Under the pieces are notes generated by a model, which saw only the letters and a program-made list of their open reading frames with translations, ran no database searches and had not been told where the DNA came from. From Bryobacteraceae bacterium (GTDB lineage Bacteria; Acidobacteriota; Terriglobia; Bryobacterales; Bryobacteraceae): a DNA stretch of 64,000 nt. Below, one piece after another: positions 17,171 through 25,888 of this stretch. The stretch covers positions 372,001 through 436,000 of the forward strand of contig BPGD01000001.1 in NCBI GenBank assembly GCA_026002855.1. Direction: 5' to 3'. A program made the translations under genes and the position numbers. Each line of letters begins with the position of its first letter. Position 1 is the stretch's first letter.

Positions 17171-18178
17171 CTACGTCCCTGTGGCCCGGGGCCGATATCC
17201 GGGCCGGGCGCTGACGCGGTAGCGCCTGGCGACGTCGCTGACAATTTCCACCGTGATGCGCCGGAACCCTTCATTCGGGTTCGGGGCCGGATAGTAGGTC
17301 ACCGTGTAGGAATTGCCCAGGTCTTCGCGGATGGCCTCGAACGCCTCCACCTGCTTCTGCCAGGTGCGGGCGAAGAAGCTCTTGCCGCCCGTCCGCGACG
17401 CCAGGCGCCGGAAGACGCCGGCCGAAATCGGATCCTTGGTGGCATCGCTGGTCGAGATCACGTAGATCGGGATTCCTTCGTCTTCGGCCACGGCCCGGAC
17501 GTCGTCCGGCGCGACCATCGAGGCCGAATCGGGGCCATTGGAGAAAACGATCACGACCTTGCGTCCGGGCACCTTGGCCGCGTCGCGCAGCGTCAGCAGC
17601 AACGAGTTGTACAGCGCCGCCTCGTCGCCGGCCACGGCCTTGCGCAAGCCTTCGAGTGCGACATTGCGGTCGCGCGACAGCGGCGCCGCGCGCGTCAGGT
17701 TCCGCGAGAACGTGTAGACGGCGACCGAGTCGGCGCGGTCCAGGCCGCGCAGAAAATCGGCGATCGCGTCGGAAGCATAGACGAAGCCGCGGTACATGTA
17801 GTTCGACGTGTCGAACAGGACAAACACGTTGGTGCCGACGAAGGCGTCGGTGGCGATGCCTCCCCGTTCCGGGTCGGCCTGGGCAGTGATGATCGGGCGT
17901 GTGGAACCGTCGTCCAGCACCTGAAGCGGCGGCTTGCTGCCCTCGGCAAAGGTGTTGATCTTTTGCGGGATGCCATCTTCGAGGATGCGGAAATCCTGCG
18001 GCTTGAGCCCGTTCACGTAGCGGCCCCTGGAGTCCGTCACGGTGAAGCTCAACACGACCATGTCCACCTTCACGCGGAACACCGGCCGGTCCTGGCTCTG
18101 GGCGCAGAGCCCTGACCCCACAAGCAGGGGCGCCGGCGCAAGCCCCTTCAGAAGGAATTCCCGGCGGCTTCTGTTCAT
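17171..18178 (-). CDS. VWFA-related acidobacterial secreted protein
   Basis: A 335-residue exported protein. It opens with a Tat-like signal (RSRREFLLKG then a hydrophobic stretch), followed by an N-terminal strand domain (VDMVVLSFTVTDSRGRYV.GL..DFRILEDG) and a von Willebrand A-like domain with VFVLFDTSNYM at the metal-site position. This combination is the VWFA-related family typical of Acidobacteria. The MIDAS-like motif reads DTSNY rather than DxSxS, so metal binding may be altered. Start at 18178 is supported by GGAAGGGGG directly upstream. It lies 30 bases after the 1124-residue gene and is likely in one transcript with it. The function is unknown; protein-protein contact at the cell surface is the usual role of such domains. 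Confidence 0.82.
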   Translation of the reverse strand: MNRSRREFLLKGLAPAPLLVGSGLCAQSQDRPVFRVKVDMVVLSFTVTDSRGRYVNGLKPQDFRILEDGIPQKINTFAEGSKPPLQVLDDGSTRPIITAQADPERGGIATDAFVGTNVFVLFDTSNYMYRGFVYASDAIADFLRGLDRADSVAVYTFSRNLTRAAPLSRDRNVALEGLRKAVAGDEAALYNSLLLTLRDAAKVPGRKVVIVFSNGPDSASMVAPDDVRAVAEDEGIPIYVISTSDATKDPISAGVFRRLASRTGGKSFFARTWQKQVEAFEAIREDLGNSYTVTYYPAPNPNEGFRRITVEIVSDVARRYRVSARPGYRPRATGT

Positions 18179-18208
18179 GTCCCCCTTCCTCATCTCAACC
18201 CCCTTCTG

Positions 18209-21200
18209 CTAGAAACCTCCGCCAGCCTCCACCGCCTGCGCGCGCCGCGCCTCGGCCCGAACCTGCTCGGCCACGCGGCGCATGGCGCGGAGCACCGCCG
18301 GCCAGTCCTCCAGGTGGGTGGCGAAGATCGCTTCCACGGTCTTCACCGTCCACTCGGGCAACATCACGTTGAGCTGCGAAGGCCGCAGCCCGAGCTCATC
18401 GGCAAGCGAAGCGAAAAACAGGTTGTGGGACTCCCAGCTCTCGGCGAGGATCCGGCTCGAATAACCCATCAGCGTCGGGAACGTCCGCAACTGCAACAGC
18501 TCCGGGTGATGCGAATTGGCCAGCGTCGGCTTGGGCGTGCCAAACAGCTCCGAGATGACCTTCGGGTTGCACTGCTCTGGCGCGCTGGCCGCCAGCAGCC
18601 GGATTTTTTCCGCGAAGCCAGAACTGGTGGGCCAGCGCTCGGCCACGGCGCGCGCGCCGAGGAAATGCATCTCGGCCGGCGTCACCAGCTCGAAGACTTC
18701 CGTCACGCGGCCCGCCGCCAGCAGCCGGTTCACCATCTCCACCCGCGCCGGCGGCGCCAGCCTTTCGAGCTCCCGCAGGGCCTGTTCGCGCAGGCCGGGC
18801 TCCAGCGCCGCTTCCGCCAGCACGGTTTCGCCCAGCCGCAGATGCAGGCCCACATAGTGCAATTGCAGCGGCGTGACGCGCCAGAAGCGCGGCAGCCGCG
18901 AACTGACCAGGAGTTGCGGCACCAGGTCGCCCCAGATCAGCGCCTGCTCGCGCGATGGAATCAGAAAATTCTGCTCGGCTTCGGCCAGTGCGTAGGGCAG
19001 GTTCGCCAGCGAACCCACCAGACGACCGCCCGCGCTCGATGGCCACCCGAACCCGAGCACTTCGGTCGGCTTCCAAGTCTGGTTGGTGCCCTGGATGCCA
19101 ATGAAATCGTGGCTGCGCGCAAACAGCGGGTTCGTATAGATCAGTTGTGCGCCTGGCGGCGCGTAGTGAATGTAGAGCAGGCCGACGAGCGTGTCCCGGA
19201 GCAGCGGCGCGAGCAGCCCGCGCGCCTCCTTCAGCCTGTCCGCCTGGCCCGCGGCCCGGTTCACCACCGCCCGCAGGTTCAGCTTGCGCTGCTGGTCGAT
19301 GTGGCGCTCGGCATAATAGCCGAAGGCCATCGCGTTGCGTTCGGCCGTTGTCAGGGACGCCTTGGGGAGGTTCAGATCGCTGACACGCGCCGCCAGCCGC
19401 CCGAGCAGTTGCGCGTTCATCGGCTCGCCCTTCGACATCGCCTCGAGGTGGTCGTCGAGGTCGAACAGCAGCTTCAGCGAAACCAGCCGCTGCGCCTCGA
19501 ACGCGCGCAGCATGTCGGCGAGCAGCATCTGGTGCGTTTCTTCGTCGGAAGGCTTCAGCGCCCCGGCCAGCAGATCAAGCATCCGCTCCTGCGGGTTGGA
19601 GAGGTCTTCGACACCCGCCGCGCGCAACAGCTGCTCCACACCGGCGCGGCCTGCGTCAAACAGAGTCTCGTTATTGTTGACCGCGGCGAAGGGCTTCAGG
19701 ACAGAGGCCAGCGTCAGGTCGGCACGGTCTTCGGGGATCAGCTTCTGCCGCACCAGCACCTGCCAAAGTCCGGCCAGCGCCTGCATGGTGCCGGCGACGT
19801 TGGCCTTCAGTTCGTTGCTGCCAGTGCGGGAAATCCGGTCGGCGGTGTCGAGAAACAGCAGGATGGTCGCGTCGCTCAGCGAGCCGGTCTCGCTGAACAG
19901 CGGGTACTGCGCCCCGTAAGTCTTCCAGCGGAAGGCGAGCTGCTGCACGGTGGCCGGCTCGAGCGGCTTCGTCCGGCGCCGTTCCAGGTCGCTGATGGCC
20001 AGGAAAATGCGCAGCGGCTCGTTCTCCACCGCCTTGCGCGAGAGCCCGAACAGCGCTTCGATCAGGTCGTCGGGCTCCTTCCAGGTGGCGGCGGCGCGCG
20101 TCAGCTTGCCGTCGTACTTTCCGTTGGGATGTTCCGTGAACAGCCGCTTCCACACGTCGAGGCCGCCGGGGATCACCGGCCGCCCGTTTTCCACGCGCAG
20201 CCTGGTGGTCAGCAGCATCAGGTCGGTGTTGGAGCGGAAGACGGGCCTCGCCGGCCCCGGAGACGTCACGCGGCCGCGCAGCGCCGCGTAGAAGCGCTTC
20301 AGGCGCGACGGCTCGGTGAGATATTCAAGCGTTGGCCCTTCGATGCGCGAGAGCGCATCAAAGTAGCTCGCCAGCCAACCGTCATCCTTGGCCACGAGCT
20401 TGTCCAGGAATTCGACTCCCTTTTCTGGCGGCGCTCCGACCAGGTCGGCCCAAGCCGCCGCCGCGCGGCTGCCTCCCGGCACGGTGACGCGGCCATTGCG
20501 GATCTGGAACATGCCGCCGAAGAAATCGAAGACGTGGGCGAAGGCGCGCACGCGCGCTGCCGGCAGCGTCTTGCGGATCTCCTCGGCCGTCTCCGGGTCG
20601 AGCTTCGCCAGCCCGAGATACAGCCGGCACAGCGACGGATCGTTCAGGAACATGTCGATGAATTCGCCGGACTGCTTCTCGCGGGCGCTGAGCCAGTACT
20701 CGGCCGAATACAGGACCGGGATTTCCGCCGGTTTGTAGTCGTAAACGAAGGGGCGGTTCGTCCGCAGCGCCTGTTCCAGCTCGGCCAGCGGAAATCCCGA
20801 ATCCATCGACAGGAAGGCCCGGGTGGCATTCACCGTCTCCAGCACCACATCGCTGCCGCAGCCGCCGCGCATGCGCAGGCCCAGTACGCGGAGCAGCTCG
20901 GCCGTCTGCGGCGACTCGCACTGCTCGATGCGGATCACCCGGTCCGGCCCCGCCAGCCGCTCGAGCTCCCGCGCCTGCGAAAGGTAACGGATGACCAGCC
21001 TCAGGTACTCGGTCTGCTCCATCCCTTCGTTGCCGCTCAGCGCCTGGTAGCCGTTGGTGATCACGTTTCGCGCCAGCGCCAGCAGGATCTCCTGCGGCGG
21101 CATCTCCGGCGAGAAGGCGGCCATGCGGGCGAAGCTGGCCAAAGGCCCGGGCACCGTCACCGTGCCCACGGGCAGCGCCTGCGCCTGCGCCGCGTCGCGC

Positions 21201-21583
21201 AACTCCCAACCGGAGCCACCGGCGCGCCGCCAGGCCTCGAGACTGCGGCGAGCCTCGGCCTGACGGCCATGGATCAGGTTGAGCACGGTGATGCGCGCCA
21301 GCGCGCGCGTGCGCTCGGCGCTGCCCTCCGGCGCCAGGGCGGCGATCTTTTCATAGACGGAAAGCGCCTGCGGATCGCGCCGCTCGTCGAGAAACGCCGC
21401 GAGGAGACTCAGCGTCTCCACGTTGCCCGGCTGCGCCTTGACCGCGGCTTCCAGCGCCTGCCGCGCCTCCTGAACCTGGCCGCGAAGCTCAAATTCCCGC
21501 ACCTGCCTGGCCAGATCGTCCGCAGCCTGCGCGGTGATGCCGGCCCCGATGAGAATACCCCAGACAATCCCGTTCAGCCTCAT
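18209..21583 (-). CDS. Large secreted protein of unknown function with TPR-like N-terminus
   Basis: A 1124-residue protein with a signal peptide (about 1-20, cleaved near AQA-A). Residues about 22-130 look like TPR helices (Gly/Ala/Leu spacing, AxxLxPxxxE turns), and the rest is mostly helical with no recognised catalytic motif. No family was recognised. Conserved-looking features are a Trp/Tyr-rich middle and repeated blocks starting Lxxx-G-RVTVPGG and NGRPVIPGG. The gene precedes the VWFA-like protein by 30 bases, suggesting they act together in the periplasm or at the outer membrane. The opposite strand is open over almost the whole length, but that frame has no signal peptide or motif and is taken as a high-GC shadow. 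Confidence 0.7.
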   Translation of the reverse strand: MRLNGIVWGILIGAGITAQAADDLARQVREFELRGQVQEARQALEAAVKAQPGNVETLSLLAAFLDERRDPQALSVYEKIAALAPEGSAERTRALARITVLNLIHGRQAEARRSLEAWRRAGGSGWELRDAAQAQALPVGTVTVPGPLASFARMAAFSPEMPPQEILLALARNVITNGYQALSGNEGMEQTEYLRLVIRYLSQARELERLAGPDRVIRIEQCESPQTAELLRVLGLRMRGGCGSDVVLETVNATRAFLSMDSGFPLAELEQALRTNRPFVYDYKPAEIPVLYSAEYWLSAREKQSGEFIDMFLNDPSLCRLYLGLAKLDPETAEEIRKTLPAARVRAFAHVFDFFGGMFQIRNGRVTVPGGSRAAAAWADLVGAPPEKGVEFLDKLVAKDDGWLASYFDALSRIEGPTLEYLTEPSRLKRFYAALRGRVTSPGPARPVFRSNTDLMLLTTRLRVENGRPVIPGGLDVWKRLFTEHPNGKYDGKLTRAAATWKEPDDLIEALFGLSRKAVENEPLRIFLAISDLERRRTKPLEPATVQQLAFRWKTYGAQYPLFSETGSLSDATILLFLDTADRISRTGSNELKANVAGTMQALAGLWQVLVRQKLIPEDRADLTLASVLKPFAAVNNNETLFDAGRAGVEQLLRAAGVEDLSNPQERMLDLLAGALKPSDEETHQMLLADMLRAFEAQRLVSLKLLFDLDDHLEAMSKGEPMNAQLLGRLAARVSDLNLPKASLTTAERNAMAFGYYAERHIDQQRKLNLRAVVNRAAGQADRLKEARGLLAPLLRDTLVGLLYIHYAPPGAQLIYTNPLFARSHDFIGIQGTNQTWKPTEVLGFGWPSSAGGRLVGSLANLPYALAEAEQNFLIPSREQALIWGDLVPQLLVSSRLPRFWRVTPLQLHYVGLHLRLGETVLAEAALEPGLREQALRELERLAPPARVEMVNRLLAAGRVTEVFELVTPAEMHFLGARAVAERWPTSSGFAEKIRLLAASAPEQCNPKVISELFGTPKPTLANSHHPELLQLRTFPTLMGYSSRILAESWESHNLFFASLADELGLRPSQLNVMLPEWTVKTVEAIFATHLEDWPAVLRAMRRVAEQVRAEARRAQAVEAGGGF

Positions 21584-21794
21584 GGCCCACCTCGCTTGGT
21601 TCCCAGCCCGGTGCCGCTCTGCTGGATTGGTCGTTTACTGTATCACAGTTCCATCGCCGCCCGACAAAGATTCAAACATCCGTCCCTCCCGTTTCACCGG
21701 GCGGCCGTCATTCATTCACACATGCCGCAAGCCGCGGCCGGATGCAAGGGGGACGGGCGGCGTATGCTGTCTCAAGGAGGTCTGTACCGTTCTC

Positions 21795-22856
21795 ATGCGA
21801 AGAGCGCTCTGCCTGATTCCTTTCCTCGTTCCGTTCGCCGCTTCCGGGGCCGAGCACACCATCGCCGTCGTCGGCCTGGTTCACTCCCATGTGTGGGGCC
21901 ACCTCGGCAAGATGGTCCAGGGCAAGCCGGCGCGGCTGGTGGGCGTCGCCGAAACCGCGCCCGAGCTGGTCGCCGAAGCCAAGAAGCGCGGCGTGGCCGA
22001 CGAGCTCTTTCATTCCGACTGGCGCCGGATGATCGACACGGTGAAACCGGAGATCGTCTGGGCGTTCGTCGAAAACAACCGCCATCTGGAGATCGTCCAG
22101 TATTGCGCCCCGCGAAAAATCCACGTCATTTTCGAAAAGCCGCTTGCGTCCACATACAGGGACTCGGTCGCCATCCGCGACCTGGCGCGGAAGCACGGCA
22201 TCTTCGTCATGTGCAACTACCAGATGGCGTGGTGGCCCACCAGTTACGCGGCCCGCGAGGCCGTCACCGCCGGCGACGTGGGCGATGTGTGGCGCATCCG
22301 CGGCATCGTCGGCCACGGCGGGCCCGGCGGCCCGACGGGGCTCAACAAATACTTCTTCGAATGGCTCACCGATCCAGTGAAAAATGGCGGCGGCGCGCTG
22401 GTCGACTTTGGCTGCTACAACGCACTGTGGAGCCTGATGTACCTGGGCCGCCCCCAGACGGTCTACGCCGTCTCCCACCGGCTGCGCCCGGAGGAATTTC
22501 CCAAAGTGGAGGACACCGCCCTGCTGGTGCTTTCCTACCCGAAAGGGGTGGCGCTGCTTGAAGCCAGTTGGGATCTGCCCCGGAGCTTTCAGGACCTGGA
22601 AATCTTCGGCCGCAAGGGCAGCATCTACATGACCAGCCGCCAGGTGGAGTTGCGCCAGGGTCGCGAAACCCGCGAAGTGACGCCGAAACCGCTGCCCCCG
22701 GAGCGCGCCGAGCCGATCGCCTACATGATCCATTGCATCGCAACAAAGACGGAGCCTGAAGGGATGACCTCCCTGGACCTCAACGTTGGCGTGATGGAGA
22801 TCATCGAAGCCGCCAAGGAGAGCATCCGCACGGGCCGCGCGGTGACGCTGAAATAG
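21795..22856 (+). CDS. Secreted Gfo/Idh/MocA-family oxidoreductase
   Basis: A 353-residue NAD(P)-dependent oxidoreductase-type protein with an N-terminal signal peptide (about 1-20). The Rossmann start reads HTIAVVGLVHSHVWGHLGK; the usual GxGxxG is altered to GLVHSH. The conserved EKPLA motif (residues about 115-119) that carries the family's Lys is present, followed by a typical C-terminal alpha/beta domain with GGGALVDFGCY. Family members act on sugars and sugar derivatives. The ATG at 21795 lies 14 bases after an AAGGAGG site, which is longer than usual; no better start exists in frame. It is divergent from the 1124-residue gene. Export suggests work in the periplasm, as with several Gfo/Idh proteins in Acidobacteria and Planctomycetes. 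Confidence 0.8.
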   Translation: MRRALCLIPFLVPFAASGAEHTIAVVGLVHSHVWGHLGKMVQGKPARLVGVAETAPELVAEAKKRGVADELFHSDWRRMIDTVKPEIVWAFVENNRHLEIVQYCAPRKIHVIFEKPLASTYRDSVAIRDLARKHGIFVMCNYQMAWWPTSYAAREAVTAGDVGDVWRIRGIVGHGGPGGPTGLNKYFFEWLTDPVKNGGGALVDFGCYNALWSLMYLGRPQTVYAVSHRLRPEEFPKVEDTALLVLSYPKGVALLEASWDLPRSFQDLEIFGRKGSIYMTSRQVELRQGRETREVTPKPLPPERAEPIAYMIHCIATKTEPEGMTSLDLNVGVMEIIEAAKESIRTGRAVTLK

Positions 22857-22870
22857 GCCCGTCCATCCCG

Positions 22871-22931
22871 GCGCCGCGGAGCGCGGCGCTGGCTTCCACA
22901 CGAGAAACCGGGGCGGCCCGCTGGCCGCCCC
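22871..22931 (+). terminator. Two stacked hairpins after the Gfo/Idh gene
   Basis: A 7-base-pair hairpin (22871-22877 with 22883-22889) is followed by a perfect 9-base-pair hairpin (GGGGCGGCC at 22910-22918 with GGCCGCCCC at 22923-22931, 4-base loop). They start 15 bases after the stop codon. No T-run follows, so termination is inferred from position only. Confidence 0.45.
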
Positions 22932-23242
22932 GGGCCCCCCGGCCAAGTCTTCTGCCCCCGCCTGCGGTTGAACGCCCGGCCCAATGTGCGGCGGTTCGCC
23001 TCCGGCGAGAAAAATCCTGCCCTGATTCCGTTACTAGGGTGAAGCCCCCAGAGAGGCAGCCCAAACGAAAGGCCGGACACCGAATGAGGCAGTGGCCACA
23101 CGGCCCGGGGGCAGCCTCAACCGGGTGAGGCTTCCGGGAACGTGCGCCCAACCAGCGCCATTCCCGGATGGGCGGGCCGGGGCAGGAGCTGTGGGAGGAG
23201 CGGCCCTGTCCCGGCGGGGGGAGAAGTGGCGGCGGGGCAGAA
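22932..23242. other. Convergent intergenic stretch without gene
   Basis: This stretch lies between the ends of two converging genes. No reading frame with a ribosome site or recognisable product is present. Short G- and C-rich runs can pair locally, but no known RNA family was recognised. Confidence 0.5.
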
Positions 23243-23279
23243 GCGGGGATCCGTATTGTGAGGAGGAGCGGATCCCCGC
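23243..23279. terminator. Hairpin between convergent genes
   Basis: An 11-base-pair inverted repeat, GCGGGGATCCG at 23243-23253 with its complement at 23269-23279 and a 15-base loop, ends 20 bases beyond the stop of the gamma-glutamyltransferase gene. A CTTCCTTTT stretch lies on its right on the plus strand. It could stop transcription from either side. Confidence 0.5.
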
Positions 23280-23299
23280 ATGCTTCCTTTTGCAAAGGC

Positions 23300-25042
23300 C
23301 TACCGCACCGGTGCGAACTGCGGCATCTCCAGCACCGCCGCCCCGTCCACGCGCGGGTCCGTCCCCGCCATCTGCACCCTGCGTTTCAGGTCGTGCACCA
23401 CCGCGCTGCCGAAGCCGAAAACGGAAGAGTACGGCGGCGTGGGCTGCACCAGGTGGCCGCGCCGCTGGAGCTCGGTGCGGATGTTTTCCGGAATGCGGCT
23501 TTCAATCTGCACGTCGCAGCCGTCAAATGTTGTCTTTGTGAACCGCGGCGCCTCGAGCGCCTGCTGCACGTTCATGCCGAAGTCGGCAATGTTGGACACG
23601 AACTGCGCGTGCGCCTGGCTCTGGTTCCAGCCGCCCATGATGCCGAAGCCGATGACGACGTCGTCCCTGCGCATGAGGGCCGGAATGATCGTATGCAGCG
23701 GCCGTTTCCGCCCGTCGAGCGAGTTCGGCCTGCCGGGCTCGAGGTCGAAGCCCGCGCCGCGGTTGTGGAACGTGAAGCCCGCCCCGGGCGCGACCATGCC
23801 GGTGCCATAGCCGCCATAGTTGGACTGAATCAGGCTTACGATGTTGCCGTCGCGGTCGACGACCGACAGATAAATCGTGTCACTTCCCCTGGCGGCCAAT
23901 GACTGCTTCAACTCGCTCGGCAACACGCGGCAGGCGGCCGTGCGCATGTCGATCCGGGACGCACGCTGCGCCGCCAGTTCCTTGGAGAGCATTTCGCGCA
24001 CCGGCACCGGCGTGAAGCGCGGGTCGCCCACATAGCGCTCCATGTCGGCGTAGGCGAGCTTTTTCGCCTCGATCATCACGTGCAGAGCCGCCGCTGAATT
24101 CTGCCCGTAGTCGGCCAGCGGGAAGCGCTCCATGATGTTCAGCATCGCCAGCGCCGCAACGCCCTGCCCGTTTGGCGGCAGCTCATAGACGGTCCAGCCG
24201 CGGTAAGTGGTCGAGATCGGCTCCACCCATTCGGGCTGAAATTCGGCGAAATCCTCGAGCGTGTGCGCGCCGCCCTGCGCGCGCAGAAATGCGACCATCC
24301 GCTCGGCCAGCTCTCCCCTGTAAAAACCATCCCTGCCTTTTGCGGCAATGAGCCGCAGCGACGAGGCCAGCGCCGGGTTGCGGAACACGTCGCCCGCCTG
24401 CGGACGCTCGCCGAGCGTCAGATACGTCTCCCGGAAACCCGGCTGGCGGAAATAGCGCCGCTGCGCCAGCGAACGAGCGCTCACGGGTGAAAGGGCGAAT
24501 CCATTTTCCGCAAAATAAATGGCCGGCGCGAGAATTTCGGCGAACGATTTTGAGCCAAATCTTTCGCGCAGCGCGTGCCATCCAGCCACGCATCCGGGCA
24601 CGGTGATCGTGTGCACGCTGAGCTCGTCGAATTTCTTCGTCCGCTCGTTCAGGGCAACTTTTTTCTCGCGGATCCAGTCGAGCGTGAGCGCCTTCGGCGT
24701 CCAGCCGCTGGCATTCAATCCGTAGATTTTTCCGGTTTTTGCCTCGTAATAAATCGCAAACAGGTCGCCGCCGATCCCGTTGACAAACGGCTGCACCAGT
24801 CCGGTGACGGCGTTGGCGGCGATGGCCGCGTCGACGGCATTGCCGCCCTGCTCGAGAATTTTCGCCGCCGCCTGCGAGGCGAGGAAATTCGAGGCCGCCG
24901 CGATGCCATATTTCGACACCACCAGCGGGCGCGCCTGTTCATACGGCGGCGGAGGCGCCGCCCGGCGCGGAGAGGGTTCGGCGTCCTGAAAGGCGAGGAG
25001 GGGGAGGCAGGCAAGCCCCATGAACAGTGTCCGGCGGTTCAT
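23300..25042 (-). CDS. ggt: Gamma-glutamyltransferase
   Basis: A 580-residue exported Ntn-hydrolase. A signal peptide opens the protein, then the family start VVSKYGIAAASNFLAS and QGGNAVDAAIAA. The autocatalytic processing site is visible: GSDTIYLSVVDRDGN, with the new N-terminal Thr of the small subunit at residue 389, close to the usual position. The GGYGTGMV and MGGWNQSQAHAQ blocks are also typical. The enzyme cleaves gamma-glutamyl bonds such as in glutathione, in the periplasm. The ATG at 25042 is preferred to an in-frame TTG six bases upstream; neither has a good ribosome site. It follows ubiX by 40 bases on the same strand. Confidence 0.92.
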   Translation of the reverse strand: MNRRTLFMGLACLPLLAFQDAEPSPRRAAPPPPYEQARPLVVSKYGIAAASNFLASQAAAKILEQGGNAVDAAIAANAVTGLVQPFVNGIGGDLFAIYYEAKTGKIYGLNASGWTPKALTLDWIREKKVALNERTKKFDELSVHTITVPGCVAGWHALRERFGSKSFAEILAPAIYFAENGFALSPVSARSLAQRRYFRQPGFRETYLTLGERPQAGDVFRNPALASSLRLIAAKGRDGFYRGELAERMVAFLRAQGGAHTLEDFAEFQPEWVEPISTTYRGWTVYELPPNGQGVAALAMLNIMERFPLADYGQNSAAALHVMIEAKKLAYADMERYVGDPRFTPVPVREMLSKELAAQRASRIDMRTAACRVLPSELKQSLAARGSDTIYLSVVDRDGNIVSLIQSNYGGYGTGMVAPGAGFTFHNRGAGFDLEPGRPNSLDGRKRPLHTIIPALMRRDDVVIGFGIMGGWNQSQAHAQFVSNIADFGMNVQQALEAPRFTKTTFDGCDVQIESRIPENIRTELQRRGHLVQPTPPYSSVFGFGSAVVHDLKRRVQMAGTDPRVDGAAVLEMPQFAPVR

Positions 25043-25082
25043 GGGCAACAGTCTGACACAGGCGGAAGCGCCGTGGCAGCGC

Positions 25083-25649
25083 CTACAGTCCGCCCCACTC
25101 TTTGACCAGTCCGGTGTGGATCCCGAGGCGCGCCAGGGCGCGCCCCACGGTGGCGTTGATGATGTCGTCCACCGTCTGCGGGCGGCCGTAAAAGGCCGGC
25201 ACGGGCGGCATGATCACCGCTCCCTGATCGGCGGCCATCTGCATCAGCCGGAGATGGCCCTTGTGCAGCGGCGTTTCCCTTACAAGCAGCAGCACCGGGC
25301 GTCCCTCCTTGAGCTGGACGTCGGCGGCGCGCGAGATCAGATCCGCGCTGTAGCAGTTGGCGATGGCAGACAGCGTCTTGATCGAACACGGCGCCACGAT
25401 CATGCCGCGCGTCTCGAAAGACCCCGAAGCGATGGAGGCGCCAATGTTGGCGTTCGGGTGTACCACCGAGGCCAGCCCTTCCACCTGCCGCGGCGTATAC
25501 GCTGTCTCCGCGCTGATGGTGGCGCGCGCCGCCGGGCTCAGGATCAGATGAGTCTCCAGGTCGGCCTGCTGCCGCAGCAGCTCGAGCGTCCGGATGCCAT
25601 AAATGACGCCAGAGGCGCCGGTGATCGCCACTATCAGCCGCTGCGGCAA
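25083..25649 (-). CDS. ubiX: Flavin prenyltransferase
   Basis: A 188-residue UbiX-type enzyme that prenylates FMN to make the cofactor of UbiD decarboxylases. Signatures: the FMN-binding start LIVAITGASGVIYGIRTLELL, the GSFETRGMIVAPCSIKTLSAIA segment and LLVRETPLHKGHLRLMQMAADQGAVIMPP. Start is taken as TTG at 25649, with AAGGA ten bases upstream. An earlier ATG in frame would run into the tRNA-Ser gene and add residues no UbiX has. No ubiD is present nearby, so its partner must be elsewhere. It probably shares a transcript with the following gamma-glutamyltransferase gene, though the functional link is unclear. Confidence 0.93.
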   Translation of the reverse strand: MPQRLIVAITGASGVIYGIRTLELLRQQADLETHLILSPAARATISAETAYTPRQVEGLASVVHPNANIGASIASGSFETRGMIVAPCSIKTLSAIANCYSADLISRAADVQLKEGRPVLLLVRETPLHKGHLRLMQMAADQGAVIMPPVPAFYGRPQTVDDIINATVGRALARLGIHTGLVKEWGGL

Positions 25650-25693
25650 GAGGAACCGATCCTTTTCGGTGGGGTGTCGCCGGCCAAAGCCGC

Positions 25694-25783
25694 TGGCGGA
25701 AGGGGTGGGATTCGAACCCACGAACGGCTTTCGCCGTTGGCGGTTTTCAAGACCGCTGCCATCAACCGCTCGGCCACCCTTCC
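25694..25783 (-). tRNA. tRNA-Ser(UGA)
   Basis: A complete 90-base serine tRNA with encoded CCA. Acceptor GGAAGGG (25777-25783) pairs with CCCTTCC (25698-25704). The anticodon loop CTTGAAA gives UGA. A long variable arm (AACGGCGAAAGCCGTT) marks class II, and the T-arm is GTGGGTTCGAATCCCAC. It lies 44 bases upstream of ubiX on the same strand. Confidence 0.97.
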
Positions 25784-25819
25784 GGCAGCCATCATTTTAC
25801 AGCACCCAAAAACAAAGAT

Positions 25820-25858
25820 GCCGGCGCGGCCCCTTGCGTGGGGCCATGGCGCGCCGGC
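25820..25858 (-). terminator. Rho-independent terminator of the Gfo/Idh gene
   Basis: On the minus strand a two-part hairpin (outer GCCGGCGC arms 25820-25827 and 25851-25858, inner GGCCCC arms 25828-25833 and 25840-25845) is followed by the T-rich ATCTTTGTTTTTGG. It begins 30 bases after the stop codon of the gene at 25889-27424, ahead of the tRNA. Confidence 0.8.
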
Positions 25859-25888
25859 TCTTCTTCTCCTCCGGAAAGGAGGCCCGGA

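Noticed and set aside
18314-22561. Very long open frame on the plus strand opposite the 1124-residue gene
   Set aside because: Composition is Arg/Gln/Leu-rich with no motif, signal or ribosome site. It mirrors the codon bias of the real gene on the other strand.
22932-23242. Riboswitch or structured RNA between the converging genes
   Set aside because: No conserved core of a known class was recognised, and there is no downstream gene start for it to control.
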